Source: Martelella mediterranea (GTDB lineage Bacteria; Pseudomonadota; Alphaproteobacteria; Rhizobiales; Rhizobiaceae). Taken from it: DNA of 64,000 nucleotides. Every line of letters begins with the position of its first letter. The first letter of the stretch is position 1. Made by a program: the position numbers and the translations under genes. The stretch spans positions 372,001 through 436,000 of the forward strand of contig PVUG01000001.1 in NCBI GenBank assembly GCA_003001975.1, given 5' to 3'. Shown here piece by piece: positions 9,655 through 17,938 of the stretch. The notes beneath the pieces were generated by a model. It was not told where the DNA came from, ran no database searches, and was given only the letters and a program-made list of their open reading frames with translations.

Positions 9655-10286
9655 TGTCCCCGGTCCTGCCCCCCGCCGTCATTCTCGCCGGTGGCGCATC
9701 GCAGCGCATGGGCACCGACAAGGCAATGCTGGAGCTTGACGGCGAAACCCTTCTGGCCCGGGCGCATCGGCAGATTGCGCTCCAGGCCTCGCCCGTACTC
9801 GTCAGCCGCCATGGCGCGGATATGCCGGCCCCGCCCGGCGTCCTCGCCGTCCACGACATCGGAACAGACCACGAGGGACCGCTTGCCGGTATTCTCGCCG
9901 CACTCGACCACCTGACAAGGAACGCCTGTCCGGCAACGCACATGATTTCGGTCGCCGTCGACACGCCGTTTTTTCCCGCAGACCTCGTTGCGCGGCTCAC
10001 TGAAGCGCGCCCTGCCGAAAACGAGATCGTGCTGGCACAGTCGGAAGGGCGGGTTCACCCGGTCTTCGCGCTGTGGCCGCTTGCCCTCCACGACGATCTG
10101 ACACGCTGGTTTGCCACCGGCAGCAACCGGCGCCTGATGGATTTTGTCAAAGCCCATCCGCACCGGACCGTCGAATTTTCAACGGTTGCCACGCCGGAAG
10201 GCGATTTCGATCCGTTTTTCAACATCAACACACCGCAGGATCTCGACACCGCCCGGCAGATGGCAAAACTGACCGGAAACGCCTGA
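9654..10286 (+). CDS. mobA: Molybdenum cofactor guanylyltransferase MobA
   Basis: A 210-residue nucleotidyltransferase that transfers GMP from GTP to molybdopterin-Mo, forming the MGD cofactor used by the DMSO-reductase family. The N-terminus carries the signature VILAGGASQRMGTDKAMLEL, followed by ARAHRQI. Further motifs are DHEGPLAGILAAL and SVAVDTPFFP, with NINTPQDL near the C-terminus. ATG 9654 overlaps the last base of the DMT transporter stop. A GTG at 9651 would give a four-base GTGA overlap and one more residue. With moaA nearby this is a small Moco cluster; no other Moco gene is in the window. Confidence 0.93.
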   Translation: MSPVLPPAVILAGGASQRMGTDKAMLELDGETLLARAHRQIALQASPVLVSRHGADMPAPPGVLAVHDIGTDHEGPLAGILAALDHLTRNACPATHMISVAVDTPFFPADLVARLTEARPAENEIVLAQSEGRVHPVFALWPLALHDDLTRWFATGSNRRLMDFVKAHPHRTVEFSTVATPEGDFDPFFNINTPQDLDTARQMAKLTGNA

Positions 10287-10349
10287 TCGCGGTTGCACCG
10301 CCCCCGATCCCGGCATAGAGCATGAGCGATATTCAACGGGGCAACCGCA

Positions 10350-11171
10350 ATGGCACGCAAGATCGACGAGGAAAAACTGGCCAAGGCCTATAACCGGGCG
10401 CTTTCGCTCGAAAAGGCGGGCAAACAGGCCGAAGCGGCGGACGCTTACCGCGAGGTCCTGAAGATCGACCCGGAGGATCACGGCGGCGCGGCGGTGCGGC
10501 TTGCCGCCATCGGCTTCGGCGAAGCGCCGAAAAAGGCGCCCGACGCCTATGTCGAAACGCTGTTCGACCAGCACGCCGAGGATTTCGAGGATATTCTGGT
10601 TGACCAGCTCGGCTATTGCGTGCCGATGATCATCCGCCAGCGGTTCCAGGCGCTTGGCCTCGGCCCGTTCGAGCGGATGCTCGATCTGGGCTGCGGCACG
10701 GGGCTTGGCGCCAGCGCGCTGCGCGATATGGCCGGCGAGATCACCGGGCTCGACATTTCCGAAAACATGGTGGAAATCGCCTATGAGAAGGAGCTTTACG
10801 ACACGTTGTTCGTTGCCGAGGTCGAAGCGTTTCTGCACGATGACGGCGAGGAGGAATTCGACCTGATCACCGCCGCCGACGTGCTGCCCTATCTCGGCAC
10901 GCTGGATGCCTTCTTCTCCGGGGCGGCCAAAAGCATGGCCGGCGGCGGCATTCTGGCGTTTTCCGCCGAAACCCTGCCCGACGAGACCCTGAAAGGCCGT
11001 GATTATATGGTCGGCCCGCATCACCGGTTCGGCCACAGCCTCGTCTATCTGACCGCAGGGCTGGAAAAGGCGGGCTTCAGAATGGTCGACGCCACCGATA
11101 TCAATGTCCGCTTTGAAAACGGCCAGCCGACACCGGGCTATCTGATTATCGCGCGCTATCTCGACGCGTGA
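10350..11171 (+). CDS. Class I SAM-dependent methyltransferase with N-terminal TPR-like repeat
   Basis: A 273-residue protein. Residues 1-55 form a tetratricopeptide-like helix pair (YNRALSLEKAGKQAEAADAY ending VLKIDPED). The rest is a Rossmann methyltransferase with MLDLGCGTGLGA (motif I), ITGLDISENMVEIA (motif II) and FDLITAADVLPYLG (motif IV). This TPR plus methyltransferase arrangement recurs in alphaproteobacteria, with unknown acceptors. The gene lies downstream of mobA after a 63-base gap. Its 3' end overlaps the convergent yidD gene by 16 bases. Confidence 0.88.
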   Translation: MARKIDEEKLAKAYNRALSLEKAGKQAEAADAYREVLKIDPEDHGGAAVRLAAIGFGEAPKKAPDAYVETLFDQHAEDFEDILVDQLGYCVPMIIRQRFQALGLGPFERMLDLGCGTGLGASALRDMAGEITGLDISENMVEIAYEKELYDTLFVAEVEAFLHDDGEEEFDLITAADVLPYLGTLDAFFSGAAKSMAGGGILAFSAETLPDETLKGRDYMVGPHHRFGHSLVYLTAGLEKAGFRMVDATDINVRFENGQPTPGYLIIARYLDA

Positions 11172-11512
11172 GAACGCCGCCCGGCCTGAAAATACCGCCA
11201 CGGCGTATACCAGTGCCAGTCGGCATCCAGCCTTTCGGGCACCGGATCAAAACCGTCCGTGCCGCCCGGCCCGCAGCGTCCGACCCGAAAGAGCGTCAGG
11301 AAGCCGCCCGCCCAGAGCCCGTGCCGCGCGACCGCCTCGTAGCCATATTCCGAGCAGGTCGGCAAATGGCGGCAGGATTGGCCGATCAGGCTTGAAAATG
11401 TCAGCTGATAGAAGCGGATGAGGACGAGACCCAGCAGGCGGCCGGGCGTCTTGCGAAACGGCCCCTGCCAGTTGCGCGACGCCGTCTTCGCGCCGCCACG
11501 GGTTTCACACAT
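11156..11512 (-). CDS. yidD: Membrane protein insertion efficiency factor YidD
   Basis: A 118-residue YidD (haemolysin alpha/DUF37) protein. The core reads IRFYQLTFSSLIGQSCRHLPTCSEYGYEAVARHG, here cited in outline: conserved Y, the C-R-x-x-P-T-C-S-x-Y motif, then GRCGPGGTDGFDPVP. Members help the YidC insertase place inner-membrane proteins and are membrane-associated through an N-terminal amphipathic helix. The start overlaps the stop of the upstream IscU-like gene by eight bases, which indicates translational coupling. The same gene pairing is seen in other rhizobial genomes. Confidence 0.93.
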   Translation of the reverse strand: MCETRGGAKTASRNWQGPFRKTPGRLLGLVLIRFYQLTFSSLIGQSCRHLPTCSEYGYEAVARHGLWAGGFLTLFRVGRCGPGGTDGFDPVPERLDADWHWYTPWRYFQAGRRSHASR

Positions 11513-11966
11513 CCTGCCCGGCGTCCTCTTTTTCGTCGTGTGAAATGCCGTCCAGCGTATCGAGCGCCTTCACCAGCGCCTCGAAGGTCAGCATCACCGA
11601 TGCGTGGCGGGCCGGATAGTCCTTCACCGGCAGGAGACTGCGCATTTCCGCAAATCGTCCGTCGGGACCGTCCCCGCCCTCTTTCAGCATTGCGCGCATC
11701 TGGCTGCGGGCCTGCCGGATTTCGTCCGGCGTCGCCCCGATCACGGTTCCGGCCATGATCGCGGAGGATGCCTGCCCCAGAGCGCAGGCCTTTACCTCAT
11801 GGGAAAAGTCGCTGACCTTGCCGCCGGACATCCGCACATAGACCGTCAGCCGCGATCCGCACAGCCTGGAATGGGCAGACGCGCTGGCATCGGCATTTTC
11901 CAGCACGCCCAGCCGGGTCACATTGCCGGCGTGGCTCAAGATGCGTGCGGAATAGATATCGTCCAT
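11505..11966 (-). CDS. Iron-sulfur cluster scaffold, IscU/NifU-like
   Basis: A 153-residue protein of the IscU/NifU N-terminal family. Two of the three expected ligand cysteines are visible, in SRLCGSRLTVYV and VKACALGQASSAIMAG. At the usual third position (R-x-K-C-A) this protein reads PARHASVML, so the third Cys is absent. The protein may therefore bind a cluster differently or have another role. The start at ATG 11966 is preceded by GGAAAG and gives the family length; an upstream in-frame ATG at 12143 would run into the hisI promoter and is rejected. yidD is coupled downstream and hisI is divergent. Confidence 0.85.
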   Translation of the reverse strand: MDDIYSARILSHAGNVTRLGVLENADASASAHSRLCGSRLTVYVRMSGGKVSDFSHEVKACALGQASSAIMAGTVIGATPDEIRQARSQMRAMLKEGGDGPDGRFAEMRSLLPVKDYPARHASVMLTFEALVKALDTLDGISHDEKEDAGQDV

Positions 11967-12127
11967 TTTCTGCTTTCCGTGATGCCTGACCTTCAAACCG
12001 GCCGGAACTGAATGATTACAGGAGAACATGGGATTTCGGCAAGGCCGGGGCAAGTCCTGGCAATGGTGAGGCGATTGCCAACGGTCCCCGACCGGGCTAT
12101 CAACACCCGGCAACGACAGGAAAGAGC

Positions 12128-12574
12128 ATGCTGAATTTCGCAAAGCCGCCGCAGGACAAGGCCCTGCTTGACGAGGCCACCGATTTCACCCCCCGTTTCG
12201 ACGACAAGGGGCTGATCACGGCCGTGGTCACCGATGCCCGCGACAATACGGTGCTGATGCTTGCCCATATGAACGCCGAAGCGCTGTCGCTGACGATCGA
12301 GACCGGTTTTGCGCATTATTACAGCCGCTCGCGCAACGCGATCTGGAAGAAGGGCGAAACCTCCGGCAACCTGCAGAAGGTGGAACAGGTGCTGACCGAT
12401 TGCGATCAGGATGCCATCCTGCTCAAGGTTTCCATGTCCGGCCATGATGCGGCCTGCCACACCGGCCGCCGCTCCTGCTTTTATCGCGCGGTGAGCGCTA
12501 GCGACGGCACGGCCGTGCTTGAGATGATCGACGACCACAAGGCCTTCGACCCGAAGACGGTTTACGGCAAATAG
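12128..12574 (+). CDS. hisI: Phosphoribosyl-AMP cyclohydrolase HisI
   Basis: A 148-residue enzyme that hydrolyses the adenine ring of phosphoribosyl-AMP, the third step of histidine synthesis. The family signatures are all present: [12 protein letters not shown], the core ARG-rich [26 protein letters not shown], and the zinc/magnesium Cys pair in [10 protein letters not shown]. It is a monofunctional enzyme without a fused HisE. It is divergent from the IscU-like gene, with a 161-base shared upstream region. No other his gene is nearby. Confidence 0.95.
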   Translation: MLNFAKPPQDKALLDEATDFTPRFDDKGLITAVVTDARDNTVLMLAHMNAEALSLTIETGFAHYYSRSRNAIWKKGETSGNLQKVEQVLTDCDQDAILLKVSMSGHDAACHTGRRSCFYRAVSASDGTAVLEMIDDHKAFDPKTVYGK

Positions 12575-12600
12575 GCCTGCCGCATTGGCGCCGTTCCGGC

Positions 12601-13035
12601 TCAACCGGCGATATAGGACTTGATGTGCTCGGCTTCCTGCTCGACCTCGCGGATGCGTGACTTGACCACGTCGCCGATCGAGATGATGCCGGCAAGGCGT
12701 CCGTCGACTTCCACCGGCACGTGACGGAAATGCCGTTTGGTCATCACTTCCATCAACTCGTTGACGCTGGTGCCCTCGTCACAGCGGTGGACATTGTCGG
12801 TCATTTCCTGGGAGACCGGCGCGGCCAGCGCACGTGCGCCATGCTTGCCGACGCATGCGGCCAGATCGCGCTCGGTAAAGATACCGGCAATCCTGTTGTC
12901 CTCGTCCACAATCACCACCGCACCGATACGGTTTTGATGGAGAATGACCGCCATTTCCGAAATCGGGGTTTTGGCCGGCGCGGTCACGACCGCCCTGCCT
13001 TTTTCATCCAGTATCATTCTGACAGTGATCGCCAT
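12601..13035 (-). CDS. Tandem CBS-domain protein
   Basis: A 144-residue protein made of two CBS repeats: AVILHQNRIGAVVIVDEDNR followed by IAGIFTERDL (first repeat), and MTKRHFRHVPVEVDGRLAG followed by IISIGDVVK (second). CBS pairs bind adenosine nucleotides and act as energy or redox sensors. Stand-alone pairs of this kind are often stationary-phase or stress proteins. The start at ATG 13035 has a perfect AGGAGG five bases upstream, so a longer in-frame start at 13128 is rejected. The gene is convergent with hisI (26 bases between stops). Confidence 0.92.
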   Translation of the reverse strand: MAITVRMILDEKGRAVVTAPAKTPISEMAVILHQNRIGAVVIVDEDNRIAGIFTERDLAACVGKHGARALAAPVSQEMTDNVHRCDEGTSVNELMEVMTKRHFRHVPVEVDGRLAGIISIGDVVKSRIREVEQEAEHIKSYIAG

Positions 13036-13158
13036 AAAAACCTCCTCGTTTCCGGCCCGCATGCACGCGCCCGCCTCCACACGAACCATGCATTTGAGCA
13101 TGGTGCATGAGGTTTTGGGCGATTGCAAGAAAACCGTGTCTGGAGGATTTATGCGGTG

Positions 13159-13887
13159 CTAGAAAACAAGCGTGCGCGGGGTCTTAACGTCAAACAGGGG
13201 AAAGGCCAGAAATCCGAACAGGAAACCGCCGACATGGGCCTGCCAGGCGATGCTGGCCGCACTGATGCCCACAAAGCTGACGCCGACGGCAACCAGCAGA
13301 TTGCCCACAAGCCAGACCAGCACGAAGGCCCGCGCCGTCGGATCGGCAAAGACCTCGCCGATCGAAAGCCGCCGGCCAAGATGGGCCTGCGGCAGAAAAC
13401 GGCCACCGGCAAAGACGAAGCGACAGGCCGCCCCCATATAGGCCGAAACCACACCGGAAGCGCCGATCAGCACCGAAACGGCGCCCCAGTCGGTGGCGGC
13501 GAAGAAAAACGCCGAGGCCACAGCGCTCGTCAGCCACAGGATCAGGAAGCGCACGGCGCCGATCCTGCGGGCAACCGGCGCGCCGAAAATCGCCAGCCAG
13601 ATCGCATTGAAGATGATGTGGCTCCAGCCGCCATGCAGCAGAGAATAGGTCAGCGTCGACCACAGCCAGGAAAGCCCCTGCTCGCCAAGCGGATGCACGT
13701 AACGGGCGGGCAGGAACCCGAATTCCTGCCAGATCATCAGGTTGGTCGCGTAGCCGAGAGCAAATTCCTGGATCAGAAAGATCGCAAACAGCACGCCAAG
13801 CGCTGCCAGAACGACCGGCGGAAGGTTGATCGGCGGCTCGCGCCTCTGGGGCCTGAAGGGGGCGCCGCCGGTCTGCGGTGTGCGCAT
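13159..13887 (-). CDS. Rhomboid-family intramembrane serine protease
   Basis: A 242-residue membrane protein with about six transmembrane helices. All rhomboid landmarks are visible: the HGGWSHIIFNAIWL loop and helix, the catalytic serine in the GASGVVSAYMGA helix, and the catalytic histidine in AWQAHVGGFLFGFLAF. It should cleave transmembrane substrates within the bilayer; the substrates are unknown. The start at ATG 13887 follows AGGAGT with a seven-base spacer. An in-frame alternative at 13998 adds a non-conserved leader. Confidence 0.92.
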   Translation of the reverse strand: MRTPQTGGAPFRPQRREPPINLPPVVLAALGVLFAIFLIQEFALGYATNLMIWQEFGFLPARYVHPLGEQGLSWLWSTLTYSLLHGGWSHIIFNAIWLAIFGAPVARRIGAVRFLILWLTSAVASAFFFAATDWGAVSVLIGASGVVSAYMGAACRFVFAGGRFLPQAHLGRRLSIGEVFADPTARAFVLVWLVGNLLVAVGVSFVGISAASIAWQAHVGGFLFGFLAFPLFDVKTPRTLVF

Positions 13888-14161
13888 GGGTCGTACTCCT
13901 GTTCGGGTTCTGATTATCCGATCGAAAGATGTTTGAAAAGCGCCGACGAAACTGGCAGAAGAGACACCCAGCGCCATCCGCCACGCGGTTTGAGGCATCG
14001 GCCATTGGAAAACCCGCCGGGGCCAAGGAAACTTAAACGAATATTAACCGCAATTTGATCAGTATCCGGTTCAGCCTAGCAAAGGATGAATGCGGCCGTT
14101 ATCATGCCGCCACGGCTTCGCCAGGAACCAACAACCGCCAGATTTCGCAAGAGTTTTTCGA

Positions 14162-15613
14162 ATGCAGAGACAGGCAACACGCCGCTTCCGTTCAAGCCGG
14201 TTATCCAGGGCAGCGATGATCTTCGCAGCCTTCATGGCCATCATCACCGGTGTTCCCGTAAACGACGCCCGCGCGGATTCGAACGACGCGGCCATCGTGA
14301 TCGATGCGCATACCGGAAAAGTGCTCTACAGCGAGGCCCCGGATGCGCCGCGCTATCCGGCATCGCTGACCAAGATGATGACGCTCTACATGCTGTTCGA
14401 AGCCATGGATGAGGGCCGCGTCACGCTGAATACCGAAATTCCGTTTTCGAAAAACGCCGCTGCCGAACCGCCGACCAAACTCGGCATCCCCGCCGGCCGC
14501 AGCGTCACGGTCAAAACCGCGATCTATGCGCTCATTACCCGTTCGGCCAATGATGTCGCCACCGCTGTCGGTGAATATCTCGGCGGATCGGAAACCAACT
14601 TCGCGAAGATGATGACCAACAAGGCGCATGCTCTGGGCATGACGCGCACCACCTATCGCAATGCCCACGGCCTGCCGAACAGCGCGCAGAAGACCACGGC
14701 CCGCGATCAGGCCCGCCTCGGCATCGCCCTGCGTCAGCATTTTCCGCAGTATTACCACTATTTCAGCACCCGCAGCTTCAAATACGGCAAGAGCACGATC
14801 GGCAACCACAACCACCTGCTCGGCAAGATCAAGGGCCTTGATGGCATCAAGACCGGCTATACCAATGCTTCCGGCTTCAACATCGCCACGTCCGTGATTT
14901 CCGGCAACCGGTCGATTGCAGCCGTTGTCATGGGTGGCGCGACGGCGGCAAGCCGTGACCAATGGGCGACCCGTCTGATCAATACCTACCTGCCGAAAGC
15001 CTCCAATGGCCGCGGCGGCAATTTCGTGATTGCCCGTTCCGGCAGCATGGTGTTCCCGAAAACCGGGCCCATCCCCTATCCGCGCCCGGCAGCCGAAGGC
15101 GGTGTGGCACTGGCTTATGCGGCCAATGACAATGCCAACCCGGCAGCTGCAGCCGGCCTGACCGGCGTCCAGGCCGAACTGGTCTCCAACGTGCCGGTTC
15201 CCAGCGCACGCCGCCCGGCCGACAATGATGAGGGCCTGAGCGTCGAAGACGTGCTGCAGACCGCCGATGATATGGCCGATGCCGTTGGCGACGCGATCAT
15301 TCCCGCAGCCCAGGCCTCCGAAAGCGCGCCTGACACTTCGATCAAGACAAGCTCGATCCAGAAGCCGCGCGGCTGGGTGGTTCAGGTCGGCACGGCGGCA
15401 ACGGCCGAAGGCGCCCGCGATCTGCTTACCCGCACGAAGGGCAAGGCCGACGGCGCGCTCGACAGGTCCGATCCTTTCGCGCTTGCCTACAACAATGGCG
15501 GCCAGGAAATCTACCGCGCCCGCTTCGGCGGCTTCCCCGATCAGGAAGAAGCGGTAAAGGCCTGCCGCGCATTGAAGCGCAACGGCGTGAGCTGCTGGGC
15601 AAGCCTGCAGTAG
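14162..15613 (+). CDS. D-alanyl-D-alanine carboxypeptidase (class A low-mass PBP) with C-terminal SPOR domain
   Basis: This 483-residue exported enzyme trims the terminal D-Ala from peptidoglycan pentapeptides. A signal peptide (MQRQATRRFR... DARADS) is followed by the penicillin-binding motifs SLTK (active Ser about residue 68), SAN and KTG (GIKTGYTN). A Pro/Ala-rich linker leads to a C-terminal SPOR domain (GWVVQVGTAATAEGA... RARFGGFPDQEEAVKAC). SPOR domains bind denuded glycan and direct proteins to the division septum, so the enzyme is probably septal. An in-frame ATG at 14090 with AAGGA upstream would add 24 residues ahead of the signal peptide and is a second possible start. Confidence 0.93.
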   Translation: MQRQATRRFRSSRLSRAAMIFAAFMAIITGVPVNDARADSNDAAIVIDAHTGKVLYSEAPDAPRYPASLTKMMTLYMLFEAMDEGRVTLNTEIPFSKNAAAEPPTKLGIPAGRSVTVKTAIYALITRSANDVATAVGEYLGGSETNFAKMMTNKAHALGMTRTTYRNAHGLPNSAQKTTARDQARLGIALRQHFPQYYHYFSTRSFKYGKSTIGNHNHLLGKIKGLDGIKTGYTNASGFNIATSVISGNRSIAAVVMGGATAASRDQWATRLINTYLPKASNGRGGNFVIARSGSMVFPKTGPIPYPRPAAEGGVALAYAANDNANPAAAAGLTGVQAELVSNVPVPSARRPADNDEGLSVEDVLQTADDMADAVGDAIIPAAQASESAPDTSIKTSSIQKPRGWVVQVGTAATAEGARDLLTRTKGKADGALDRSDPFALAYNNGGQEIYRARFGGFPDQEEAVKACRALKRNGVSCWASLQ

Positions 15614-15662
15614 TCTTCAGCCTGAAACAGGCGCGCATCGGCGCGCACCCGAGATGAACAAC

Positions 15663-15695
15663 AAAACGCCGGTCCGCATTGCGGGCCGGCGTTTT
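15663..15695 (+). terminator. Rho-independent terminator after the carboxypeptidase gene
   Basis: Ten-base perfect arms AAAACGCCGG (15663-15672) and CCGGCGTTTT (15686-15695) form a GC-rich hairpin ending in a short T run, 50 bases after the stop of the D,D-carboxypeptidase. Confidence 0.8.
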
Positions 15696-15821
15696 CCGTA
15701 AAGGGTTTCGAAAGATTTAGCCGCTAGTTTTCTCGGTAAGGTTTCGGAAAGCAAGAATGACGATCGCCTCCGATGCCACACAAAAACCCTCTGTCTGTTC
15801 TGCGTAGCTAAGGGGATTGAA

Positions 15822-16091
15822 GTGAACAGGAAACAGCGTTCCGGCATGATGTCAGGCAATATCGAACTCTCAACCGCGCGCCGCAGCGGCTTCAACCCGC
15901 TTCACGAGGCCGCCCAGAAACTTGCCGAATATGCCCGCTTTCAGGGCCGCTACAAAGCCAAGGAACTCGTCGGCCTGCTGACCAGCCAGGGTGACCGCGC
16001 GGCCCGCGCCATGCAGCCCGAGGCCCGGATCCACCTCTATATACAGAGCAGGCAGCAAGGCCACGCTCCGATCAGCCTCAGACTGCGCTGA
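15822..16091 (+). CDS. Small basic protein of unknown function
   Basis: An 89-residue, strongly basic, soluble protein beginning at GTG 15822, which has AAGGGG six bases upstream. The middle section (HEAAQKLAEYARFQGRYKAK) is predicted helical, and the C-terminus (LYIQSRQQGHAPISLRLR) is arginine-rich. I do not recognise the family. A good ribosome site, its own terminator 28 bases downstream and codon use like the neighbours suggest a real gene. It could be a DNA- or RNA-associated protein, but nothing proves it. Confidence 0.6.
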   Translation: MNRKQRSGMMSGNIELSTARRSGFNPLHEAAQKLAEYARFQGRYKAKELVGLLTSQGDRAARAMQPEARIHLYIQSRQQGHAPISLRLR

Positions 16092-16119
16092 CCGTACCGA
16101 ATAAATCCTGAGCATCAAA

Positions 16120-16141
16120 AAAGGCGCCTTCCGGCGCCTTT
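16120..16141 (+). terminator. Terminator hairpin, first of two near-identical copies
   Basis: Arms AAAGGCGCC (16120-16128) and GGCGCCTTT (16133-16141) with a TTCC loop lie 28 bases after the small basic-protein gene. The A-rich side makes it usable from both directions. The flanking AGCATCAAAAAAGGCGCC is repeated at 16272 before the second hairpin. Confidence 0.7.
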
Positions 16142-16179
16142 AGTCTATCGACAAGCAAGCCCATCCCCTCCTCTGCGTC

Positions 16180-16202
16180 ATCCTCCGGCTAGACCGGAGG
16201 AT
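16180..16202. repeat. Short intergenic palindrome (REP-like)
   Basis: Nine-base perfect arms ATCCTCCGG (16180-16188) and CCGGAGGAT (16194-16202) surround a CTAGA loop, preceded by GCGTC and followed by CCAGGG. Palindromes of this form are dispersed in many alphaproteobacterial genomes. Only one copy is in the window, so its repeat status is inferred. Confidence 0.5.
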
Positions 16203-16278
16203 CCAGGGCGACACGGCATGCGCTTGAAACGTGTCTTTGCGCTCAGGCATCTGACGCGTCTTGGGCCATTCAGCATCA

Positions 16279-16304
16279 AAAAAGGCGCCTTGCGGCGCCT
16301 TTTT
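16279..16304 (-). terminator. Terminator hairpin, second copy, for the first OmpA-like gene
   Basis: GGCGCC arms (16284-16289 and 16294-16299) around TTGC are flanked by A and T runs, 20 bases beyond the stop of the reverse-strand OmpA lipoprotein gene. The A run becomes a U run on that transcript. It duplicates the hairpin at 16120. Confidence 0.8.
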
Positions 16305-16324
16305 CATTTCCTGAACCGAAGACC

Positions 16325-16975
16325 TTACATCTTGACGGCGGAGATCTGTACCTCGACGCGGCGGTTCTGGGCACGGCCCTGCGGCGTCGCATTGGAGGCG
16401 ATCGGGTTGGATTCGCCGAACCCGACGGCGGAGATGCGATTCCCGCCGACACCGGACTGGATCAGATAATTGCCGACGCTGTTGGCACGCTCCTGCGAGA
16501 GCCTCTGGTTATATTCGGCCGAACCGGTCGAATCCGTATAACCGTTAATGTTGATCGCGGTGCGGTCATACTTGCGCAGCACGGTCGAAACGGCATTCAG
16601 CGTGCTGTAGAAATTCGGCGCGATATCATACTGGTCCGTCTGGAAGGTGACGTTTGACGGCATGATCAGCGTCAGGCGGTCGCCATTGCGCACGACGGAA
16701 ACGCCAGTGCCGGCAAGAGCGCGACGGAACTCGGCTTCCTGATTGTCCATGTAGGCGCCGATGCCGCCGCCGGCAATTGCGCCGATGGCGCCGCCGATTG
16801 CAGCCCCCTTGGCATCACCGCCGACAGCAAGGCCTGCCAGCGCACCAAGAGCGCCGCCTGCAAGCGCACCGGTACCGGTGTTGTTGTTGACGGTCTGACC
16901 CGAATACGGGTCCGTGGTGGTGCAGCCGGCCAGAAACGCAACGCTCACGGCAGCGATGGTCAGTTTTTTCAGCAT
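16325..16975 (-). CDS. OmpA-family lipoprotein with glycine-zipper segment
   Basis: A 216-residue outer-membrane lipoprotein. Residues 1-18 are a lipoprotein signal peptide (VSVAFLAGC, lipid Cys 18). Residues 33-75 are a Gly/Ala-rich glycine zipper (GALAGGALGALAGLAVGG and onward). The C-terminal half is an OmpA peptidoglycan-binding domain, with the hallmark INGYTDSTGSAEYNQRLSQ, RANSV and GRAQNRRVEV. It should tether the outer membrane to the cell wall. The ATG at 16975 has GAGGGA upstream; an in-frame TTG four codons earlier is discounted. The next gene upstream is a paralogue in the same orientation. Confidence 0.93.
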   Translation of the reverse strand: MLKKLTIAAVSVAFLAGCTTTDPYSGQTVNNNTGTGALAGGALGALAGLAVGGDAKGAAIGGAIGAIAGGGIGAYMDNQEAEFRRALAGTGVSVVRNGDRLTLIMPSNVTFQTDQYDIAPNFYSTLNAVSTVLRKYDRTAININGYTDSTGSAEYNQRLSQERANSVGNYLIQSGVGGNRISAVGFGESNPIASNATPQGRAQNRRVEVQISAVKM

Positions 16976-17060
16976 GATGTCCCTCAATATGAAGCTTCAA
17001 ATACTTTCAAGCCGTCTCATTACGGCAATGATATGGCGCAACCGCCATTTGGATATAACA

Positions 17061-17087
17061 ATGGTCCGTCGTCAGGCGCCGGACCAT
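17061..17087 (-). terminator. Possible transcription stop or spacer hairpin between the two OmpA genes
   Basis: Eight-base perfect arms ATGGTCCG (17061-17068) and CGGACCAT (17080-17087) lie 28 bases past the stop of the upstream OmpA paralogue. There is no T run, so it may be an attenuating or mRNA-stabilising hairpin rather than a true terminator. Confidence 0.4.
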
Positions 17088-17114
17088 CCTGTCTATAGGC
17101 TTTGCCCGTGGCTG

Positions 17115-17714
17115 TCAGTTGGTTGCCGCAGCCGTGGCACCGGTGGCACCGGCCGCCGGCGGCGGCGCAATCCTGATTTCGACACGGCGGTTCTGGGCGC
17201 GCCCGTCGGCGGTATCGTTGGTGGCAACGGGATCAGCCTTGCCATATCCCACCGGCATGATGCGCTGCGGGCTGACGCCGCGCTGGATCAGAGCACCGGC
17301 AACGGCGTTGGCGCGCTGCTGCGAAAGCTTGAGATTGTAGGCGTCCGAACCGGTTGAATCGGTATAGCCGTTCACGTCGATATCGGTGGCATTATACTTC
17401 TGCAGCAGGCCTGCGATCACGGCGAGCGACGGTGCGAATTCCGGCACGACTTCGGCACTGTCGGTGGCAAATGTGATGCTCGACTGGAACACCAGGGCAA
17501 TATATTTGGGCGTGCGGACGATGGTGACGCCGGTGCCTTCAAGCTTCTGGCGCATTTCCGCTTCCTGGCGGTCCATATAGTCACCCGGATCGCTGACGGA
17601 AATGTTGGTGACCGACACTTCGTCGGCGCCCGGGTTCACGCTGTTCTGCGTATTGGCCGCGCAACTTGCGAGCAATGCCGTTGCGATAACGGCGGTGATT
17701 GCCTTGGCTGACAT
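17115..17714 (-). CDS. OmpA-family lipoprotein, paralogue of the adjacent gene
   Basis: A 199-residue outer-membrane lipoprotein with lipobox ALLASC (Cys 18). The following DYMDRQEAEMRQKLEGTGVTIVR closely parallels the YMDNQEAEFRRALAGTGVSVVR stretch of its neighbour, quoted here only as the shared Y-M-D-x-Q-E-A-E and GTGV features. An OmpA domain follows with VNGYTDSTGSDAYNLKLSQQ and GRAQNRRVEI. Unlike the neighbour it has no glycine zipper. The start at ATG 17714 has AAGGGGGAAAC upstream. The pair presumably arose by tandem duplication followed by gain or loss of the zipper. The tail is Ala/Thr/Pro-rich. Confidence 0.92.
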   Translation of the reverse strand: MSAKAITAVIATALLASCAANTQNSVNPGADEVSVTNISVSDPGDYMDRQEAEMRQKLEGTGVTIVRTPKYIALVFQSSITFATDSAEVVPEFAPSLAVIAGLLQKYNATDIDVNGYTDSTGSDAYNLKLSQQRANAVAGALIQRGVSPQRIMPVGYGKADPVATNDTADGRAQNRRVEIRIAPPPAAGATGATAAATN

Positions 17715-17938
17715 GTTTCCCCCTTCGAGACGATCGGAATCGTCGTTGCAGATCATTGCGATAAGCGCCATAAAAACAGTATCGGACCTGACTTAGCAAG
17801 TTTTTCCGTTCAACGACAGGTCGAATACACGGGTCCCTCTCCGGCATCTTTCACGGTTAACCGGCAACATCCGCACTTCACATTGGCGGCGCGGGCGCGA
17901 AAACCACGAAAGCAACGGTTTCACCCAAACGCCTGCCG

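Noticed and set aside
11967-12127. Expected folE between the IscU-like gene and hisI
   Set aside because: In some rhizobia folE lies here. The 161-base gap has no coding potential, so it is absent at this place and may be elsewhere. Gene-order variation alone is not a strong finding.
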